From: Actinoplanes oryzae
GTDB lineage: Bacteria; Actinomycetota; Actinomycetes; Mycobacteriales; Micromonosporaceae
DNA: 62,409 bases
NCBI RefSeq assembly: GCF_030757795.1
Contig: NZ_JAUQWH010000039.1
Coordinates: 1-62,409 of the forward strand
Direction: 5' to 3'
In this document: positions 58,341 to 62,409 of the stretch, in pieces
Layout of the letters: the number at the start of each line of letters is the position of its first letter
How positions within the stretch are numbered: the first letter of the stretch is position 1
The notes under the pieces: model-generated
Database searches by the model: none
The model's input: only the letters and a program-made list of their open reading frames with translations
Told to the model about the DNA's origin: nothing
Translations under genes and position numbers: made by a program

Positions 58341-59523
58341 CCGCAAGGCGCTTGTCGGCGCGGTCCGGTCCCCACGACTCCACCGTCACCGGCGCGCCGA
58401 GCAGAGTGCCGATCTCGGCCGCCCAGTCGTCCGGCCGGTGCAGCTCCGCCGGCCGGGCGCGCTCCAGCTGCCGGGTCAGGGCCGCCTGGTGGTCCAGATC
58501 CCGGAACGGTCCGGGTGCGATGCGGGCACCCGTCGTGTACGCCGTGCAGACGCGCAGCCCCGGACAGCGTGCCGGGGCGTCGAGGTGGGTCACGGCCAGG
58601 CTGTCCACCCCGCCGGCCACCTCGACGGCGTACCGGTGGGCGACCGCGTCGAAGTGGCCCACGCGGAACGCGCCCTGCCACTCGCCGGCGCCGTTGTGCG
58701 CCTCGGGCAGATCCAGCGGCGCCTCCGTCACGAACGGGCCGGCGCCGTGCCGGGTGGTGTAGGTGCGTACGACGCCCAGCCGCTCGAACGAGTCGCATAG
58801 CTCGGTCACGTTGCCGAACGTCGTCGTCGACCACGTCGTGTACGGGTGCCAGCCGCGCCACTCGTCCAGCAGCACGCCCTGCGCGCCCTCGAAGACGCAC
58901 CGGCCCTCGGTCAGCAGCCGGCCCGTGAACGCCGGGTCCACGACGGCGACGGCCTGCCCGAAGGCCACGAACGCGTCGACCACGTCGTCGAGCGGCGGGG
59001 CGTCGAGGGGACCGACCTGCTCCGTCAGCCGGTCCCGGACCGCCGCGAGGCGCCGGCGCAGGCGCACGGGCGAGCGCACGTCGGCGGCACGAGGGGCGTC
59101 CGCGTTGCTCTGGGCGTACTCCACGGTCTGTCCGACGCCCATGCCGCACGAACCGTGCCGGGCCCCGCCGCGCCGCCGCTCGCGCAGCTGGTTGGCCGCC
59201 CGGTGCCAGGGCGTGACGAGCAGGCAGCCGGCGTCGACCGTGAGCAGCTCGAAGGGGTTGCCGAGCGCGGCGGCCTCCGCGGCCAGCGCGAGCGGGTCGA
59301 CCACCACGAACCGGGTCAGGTGGGTGGGCACCCCGTGGAAGGTGCCCGACCCGAACTGCGCGAACGTGTGGTGCCGGCCCCCGGCGACGACGTTGTGGGC
59401 GGCCTGCGCTCCCCCGTTGAAGCGCAGCACCGCGCGTACGTCCCCGGCGGCGCACAGCGTGTCGACCACTGTCCCCTTGCCGGCGTCGCCGTAGCCGAGG
59501 TCCACGACCGCGATGTGAGTCAC
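58327..59523 (-). CDS. Divergent adenylosuccinate synthetase (PurA) homologue
   Basis: This 398-residue protein has the PurA fold: P-loop GYGDAGKGT (residues 10-18, canonical WGDEGKGK) with the catalytic Asp13, His43 in GGAQAAHNVV (canonical GGNNAGHTV), TTRHGAGPFVTE, and FDAVAHRYAVEV with THLDA near the guanine site. PurA joins IMP and aspartate using GTP. Because the motifs are shifted and the gene is coupled to VWA, pseudokinase and NUDIX genes, a specialised ligase role is more likely than housekeeping purine synthesis. The GTG overlaps the VWA stop (GTGA). Confidence 0.85.
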   Translation of the reverse strand: MTHIAVVDLGYGDAGKGTVVDTLCAAGDVRAVLRFNGGAQAAHNVVAGGRHHTFAQFGSGTFHGVPTHLTRFVVVDPLALAAEAAALGNPFELLTVDAGCLLVTPWHRAANQLRERRRGGARHGSCGMGVGQTVEYAQSNADAPRAADVRSPVRLRRRLAAVRDRLTEQVGPLDAPPLDDVVDAFVAFGQAVAVVDPAFTGRLLTEGRCVFEGAQGVLLDEWRGWHPYTTWSTTTFGNVTELCDSFERLGVVRTYTTRHGAGPFVTEAPLDLPEAHNGAGEWQGAFRVGHFDAVAHRYAVEVAGGVDSLAVTHLDAPARCPGLRVCTAYTTGARIAPGPFRDLDHQAALTRQLERARPAELHRPDDWAAEIGTLLGAPVTVESWGPDRADKRLAVSCR

Positions 59524-60479
59524 AGCCGTTCGTTCCCGTCGACGCCGGCGGACGGGACCAGGTCGGCCCGGACCACGGCGCCGCGCGGCCGGACCAGCGC
59601 CAGCGCCCGCCCCACCGAGGCGCCCGCCGTCGAGCCGACCTCGGTCAGGTCCGCGAGCCCCTCGTCGAGATCGATCGCGTCCTCGCCCAGGCCGACGGTC
59701 AGCGCGATGGTCTCGCACACGGCGTCGAGATCGTCGAGCTCGATGACGTTCTGGCCGAGCAGCCGCTTCCAGTGCCCGAGGATCTCCTGGTCGCCGCCCC
59801 AGCCGGCCGCCGTCGGGATGATGTAGTAGACGTCGTACGCCCGCTGCAGCTCCGCGATCATCGCCTCGACCGGGATGGCCTCCCGGAGGTCGTCGCCGAT
59901 AAACTTCTTGACCTCCTTGGGCTTCACCTTCGCGTAGGGCATCTCGTCGCCGATGAGGAACAGGTAGCCGCGGCGGCCACGCTTGGTGAGGCTGTCGAGA
60001 TCGGTGTGCCGGGCCATGAAGTACATCGCCAGCTCGTACGACTCGGTGCGCTGCCCGCCGCCCCCGCCCTCGAGCACGATCCGGGCCAGGTCCTCGTCCA
60101 TGCGGTTGTCCGACTCGAACTGTCCGACCTGCAGCGGCACCTTGTCGCACGTGGCGTCGCCGACCGCGCCGAACATGATGTGCGGGTCGGTGGCGTACCC
60201 CTTGCGGGTCAGCAGGCCGAGCAGCTGCGGCAGCTTGGTCTGCAGCACCCGGGGCACGGTGCCCATCGAGCCCGTGACGTCGAAGAGCACCGCGATCGGC
60301 GTGCTCCGCGGGTGCTCGGCGCTGTCGCGGCTCTCCCGCTCGGTGACGCCCTTCGGGTCCAGGGCGGGGTGCGCCTTGCGGGCGCCGCTGTCGCTGTACG
60401 CGAACGCGCTCGTGCCCGTGGCGGCACGGTAGCTCGCGGCGGCGTCGTAGACATTGGTGGACCAGCGTCCGCTTCCCAT
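59520..60479 (-). CDS. VWA domain protein (319 aa)
   Basis: A short N-terminal region (GRWSTNVYDAAASYRAATG) precedes a von Willebrand A domain with MIDAS DVTGSM (67-72), a Gly-rich loop in VLEGGGGGQRTESYELAMYF, and FLIGDEMPYAKV. It resembles TerY-like or metallo-adaptor VWA proteins. GAGGAGA precedes the ATG at 60479. It lies between a J-domain pseudokinase gene (11 bp upstream) and the PurA-like gene, with translation coupled to the latter. Confidence 0.9.
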   Translation of the reverse strand: MGSGRWSTNVYDAAASYRAATGTSAFAYSDSGARKAHPALDPKGVTERESRDSAEHPRSTPIAVLFDVTGSMGTVPRVLQTKLPQLLGLLTRKGYATDPHIMFGAVGDATCDKVPLQVGQFESDNRMDEDLARIVLEGGGGGQRTESYELAMYFMARHTDLDSLTKRGRRGYLFLIGDEMPYAKVKPKEVKKFIGDDLREAIPVEAMIAELQRAYDVYYIIPTAAGWGGDQEILGHWKRLLGQNVIELDDLDAVCETIALTVGLGEDAIDLDEGLADLTEVGSTAGASVGRALALVRPRGAVVRADLVPSAGVDGNERL

Positions 60480-60490
60480 GACTTCTCTCC

Positions 60491-61480
60491 TCACGCTGCC
60501 GGCACTGTGAAGGGCCGGAACTTCCGGGGGCCGTACCACTTCTCCAGCAGCTCGTCGAACTCGGCGAGCAGCTGCCACGCGTCCTGGGGACGCATCCGGG
60601 GTGCGCGGTAACGGCACCCCGCCACGAACCGCCGGATCGCGCCGGGCGGTTCCTCGATGAGCGCCAGCATCAGACCGCTGGCCTGGTAGATGTCGGTCGC
60701 CGCGGTCGCCGGCCGCTGTGCCAGGACCTCCGGCGGGTACGTCGCGCGGTGCCGCGACACGACGGCCGGGACCGGCGTGCCGGGCGCGACGCTGTAGCAC
60801 CAGTCGACGAGGACGACGCCGTGCTCCTCGGGCTGGATCAGCACGTGCTCGGGCAGCACGGCGCCGTGCACCACGCCGGCCCGGTGCGCCCAGCCGAGCG
60901 CGGTGAGCAGCCGCCGCCACATCCAGGCGACGTCGCGGGCGTCGAGCCTGTGCAGCATCCCGGTCAGCGGCACGAACCCGGCGAGCCGCTCCAGCACGAT
61001 CGCCTCGCGCCGCGCCCCGGCGCTGTCCTCCTGCACGAAGCTTTCGATCAAGCGCGGCGCATAAGCCCGGTGCCGCGGGTCGCCGTCGCGGTCCAGCCGG
61101 GTCAGGGCGGCGGCCTCGGCACGCATCAGGTCGTTGTCGGCCGGGCGGCGCGGCAGCTTCAGCAGCTTGTCGTCGTCCAGCTCGATCAGGTCGGCCAGGT
61201 CGCCGCGCGCGATGACGTCGCCGAGCCGGTAGGTCGCGCGCCGCGTCGTCAGCGTGCGAGTCTTTCCGGCCATGCCGGTGAGCTTCGCCGCGACCCGCGT
61301 CGCGGTCGCCCTCACTGCCGCGGGTGCGACGTCCGGGTGCACGATCCTGAGAAGCTTCCGGTACGCGCCCTCGCCACCCAGCTCCGCCAGGCTCGCGGCC
61401 CGGTCGATCGCCGCGACCGCCTCGTCGAACGTCATCGTCTCGCCGACCGGCGTCGTCGTCCTGTCTGCCGGCGCCGTCAT
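60491..61480 (-). CDS. J-domain - pseudokinase fusion (329 aa)
   Basis: Residues about 16-72 look like a J domain, with the essential HPD at 48-50 in YRKLLRIVHPDVAP. A protein-kinase fold follows: a Lys in DKLLKLPR (about 108), but the HRD loop reads HGAVLPEH (205-212), losing the catalytic Asp, Lys and Asn, and DFG reads DWC (226-228). It is therefore a probable pseudokinase, or an atypical kinase. The ATG overlaps the NUDIX stop (ATGA). HPD suggests a link to an Hsp70 chaperone. Confidence 0.85.
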   Translation of the reverse strand: MTAPADRTTTPVGETMTFDEAVAAIDRAASLAELGGEGAYRKLLRIVHPDVAPAAVRATATRVAAKLTGMAGKTRTLTTRRATYRLGDVIARGDLADLIELDDDKLLKLPRRPADNDLMRAEAAALTRLDRDGDPRHRAYAPRLIESFVQEDSAGARREAIVLERLAGFVPLTGMLHRLDARDVAWMWRRLLTALGWAHRAGVVHGAVLPEHVLIQPEEHGVVLVDWCYSVAPGTPVPAVVSRHRATYPPEVLAQRPATAATDIYQASGLMLALIEEPPGAIRRFVAGCRYRAPRMRPQDAWQLLAEFDELLEKWYGPRKFRPFTVPAA

Positions 61481-62229
61481 CGCACACCGTCCTCGCGGGT
61501 GGGCCGCAGGAGCGCGGGGTGCAGCAGGCGCGCGTCGCCGGCCCGGTAGAGCTTCGGCTTCGGGCCGCCGCGCTCCCCCGCCCGCGGCGCCGTCTCGCCG
61601 GTGCTCTCCACGAACCCGGGCACCGACAGCACCTTGCGGTGGAAGTTGCCGGCGTGCAGCTCCTCGCCCCAGACCGCCGCGTAGACCGCGCGCAGCTCGG
61701 CGATCGTGAACTCCTCGCCGACGAACGCGGTGGCCAGCGGCGTGTACTCCAGCTTGGCCCGGGCGCGGTCGAGCGCGTCGGCGAGGATCGCGGCGTGGTC
61801 GAAGGCCAGCTCGCCCGCCTCGTCGACCGGCACCCAGAAGGCACCGGACGCGTCCGTCCCCGCTCGCGGGTCGGGCAGGCGGGGCGCGAAGGCCAGGTAG
61901 GCGACGGAGATGACGCGCATGCGGGGGTCGCGGCGCGGATTCCCGTACGACCGGAGCTGCTCGAGGTGCACCCGGTCCAGCTCGCCCTCGCCGGGGCGCA
62001 GGCCGGTCTCCTCGCCGAGCTCGCGCAGCGCCGCCGCGTCGAGCGTCTCCTCCTGCACGAAGCCACCGGGCAGCGCGCGCCAGCCGGCGAACGGGTGGCC
62101 GCCGCGCTCGACGAGCAGCACGTGCAGCCGCCCCTCGCGGATCGTCAGCGCGACGACATCGACGGTGACCGCGACGCTCGGGAAGGCGCCGGGGTCGTAG
62201 CCCGCCAGGAACTCCTCTTCCTCCGTCAC
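61477..62229 (-). CDS. NUDIX protein with winged-helix tail (NrtR-like)
   Basis: This 250-residue protein has an intact NUDIX box (residues 55-77, GGFVQEETLDAAALRELGEE then TGL) followed by a C-terminal winged helix (FTIAELRAVYAAVWGEELHAGNFHRKVL region) with LLHPALLRP at the end. The combination is typical of NrtR, which senses ADP-ribose or NAD intermediates and represses NAD genes. With an intact box it may also hydrolyse a nucleotide. GAGGAG lies before the GTG at 62229. It is the first gene of a four-gene unit, and operator-like palindromes lie upstream. Confidence 0.9.
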   Translation of the reverse strand: MTEEEEFLAGYDPGAFPSVAVTVDVVALTIREGRLHVLLVERGGHPFAGWRALPGGFVQEETLDAAALRELGEETGLRPGEGELDRVHLEQLRSYGNPRRDPRMRVISVAYLAFAPRLPDPRAGTDASGAFWVPVDEAGELAFDHAAILADALDRARAKLEYTPLATAFVGEEFTIAELRAVYAAVWGEELHAGNFHRKVLSVPGFVESTGETAPRAGERGGPKPKLYRAGDARLLHPALLRPTREDGVR

Positions 62230-62409
62230 CGGCTGCTCCTCGTGTTCTCGCCCTGAGTATTACTCGAACTGAGAACAACGTAGCTCGTTCTCATCCTGAG
62301 CACAACCCCCGGGAGGTCGCCGCCCGGCTCCGGGACGCCTCGGCTCCCCGGTCGCGCCCCGCCACACCGCTTCGCATGCAGCGGCACCCGGCCGCACCCC
62401 GCCGCACCC
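62230..62409. promoter_or_regulatory. Upstream region of the NUDIX operon with operator-like palindromes
   Basis: GAGTATTACTC (62255-62265, arms of 5 bp around one T) and GAGAAC-N10-GTTCTC (62271-62276 with 62287-62292) form two adjacent inverted repeats in a less GC-rich stretch. TGAG(T/A)A occurs repeatedly. They suit autoregulation by the NrtR-like protein. The last 115 bp of the window are GC-rich with no recognised element. Confidence 0.55.

Noticed and set aside
62294..62409. Possible start of another gene at the right edge
   Set aside because: An open plus-strand frame is present but has no start signal or recognisable motif in the available 115 bp.

Overview
This window is very G+C-rich DNA from an actinobacterium, most probably a Micromonosporaceae member such as Actinoplanes. 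I infer this from the strong GTG/ATG start usage, many GTGA and ATGA start-stop overlaps, leaderless-type promoters (TANNNT placed 6-7 nt before the start codon), a FliA/WhiG-like sigma factor fragment, and several families typical of that group (DUF4287, DUF5925, DUF5995, a deazaflavin-type nitroreductase). Genus is an inference. No tRNA, rRNA, CRISPR array, insertion sequence or prophage was recognised.

Layout. 1-6.7 kb: sigma factor fragment, DEAD-box RNA helicase, a glyoxalase-fold protein coupled to a permuted NlpC/P60-like protein, an App1-type phosphatase, two membrane/exported proteins and a class II sirtuin. 7.0-15.4 kb: a LacI regulator, then a Dpp-type ABC importer (lipoprotein, two ATPases, two permeases) ending in a GH1 beta-glucosidase, best read as a beta-glucoside or cello-oligosaccharide uptake unit. 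15.4-20.4 kb: LysR with a divergent quinone oxidoreductase, a ROK regulator, a methyltransferase and small proteins. 20.5-26.4 kb: parE-parC (topoisomerase IV), with parC interrupted by a 434-residue LAGLIDADG intein. 26.5-35.4 kb: a signalling block with a class III cyclase and a 1749-residue Ser/Thr kinase-AAA-GAF-GGDEF protein, divergent from a LAL-type LuxR regulator. 36.4-39.0 kb: OmpR-type two-component system with a lipoprotein. 39-43.3 kb: a repeat-rich stretch holding an HAD-like protein, a degenerate DUF305 lipoprotein, a xi-class glutathionyl-hydroquinone reductase homologue and an atypical SDR.

Two tightly overlapping operons stand out as incompletely understood systems. At 43.4-50.9 kb a SWIM zinc-finger protein, a MoxR AAA+ ATPase, a DUF5682 protein and a VWA protein are all translationally coupled. 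At 58.3-62.2 kb (minus strand) an NrtR-like NUDIX regulator, a J-domain fused to a pseudokinase, a VWA protein and a divergent adenylosuccinate-synthetase (PurA) homologue form a second unit. Both pair a VWA (MIDAS) protein with nucleotide-handling or chaperone-like partners, which suggests regulated protein-complex or nucleotide-stress machines.

Between them (51-58.3 kb) are a methyltransferase, a phosphopantetheinyl transferase with an alpha/beta hydrolase, a nitroreductase, an AAA protein, a MarR/MFS divergent pair, a WYL regulator and another hydrolase. A recurring property of the window is short GC-rich tandem repeat arrays in intergenic DNA, two of which include the stop codon of the adjacent gene.
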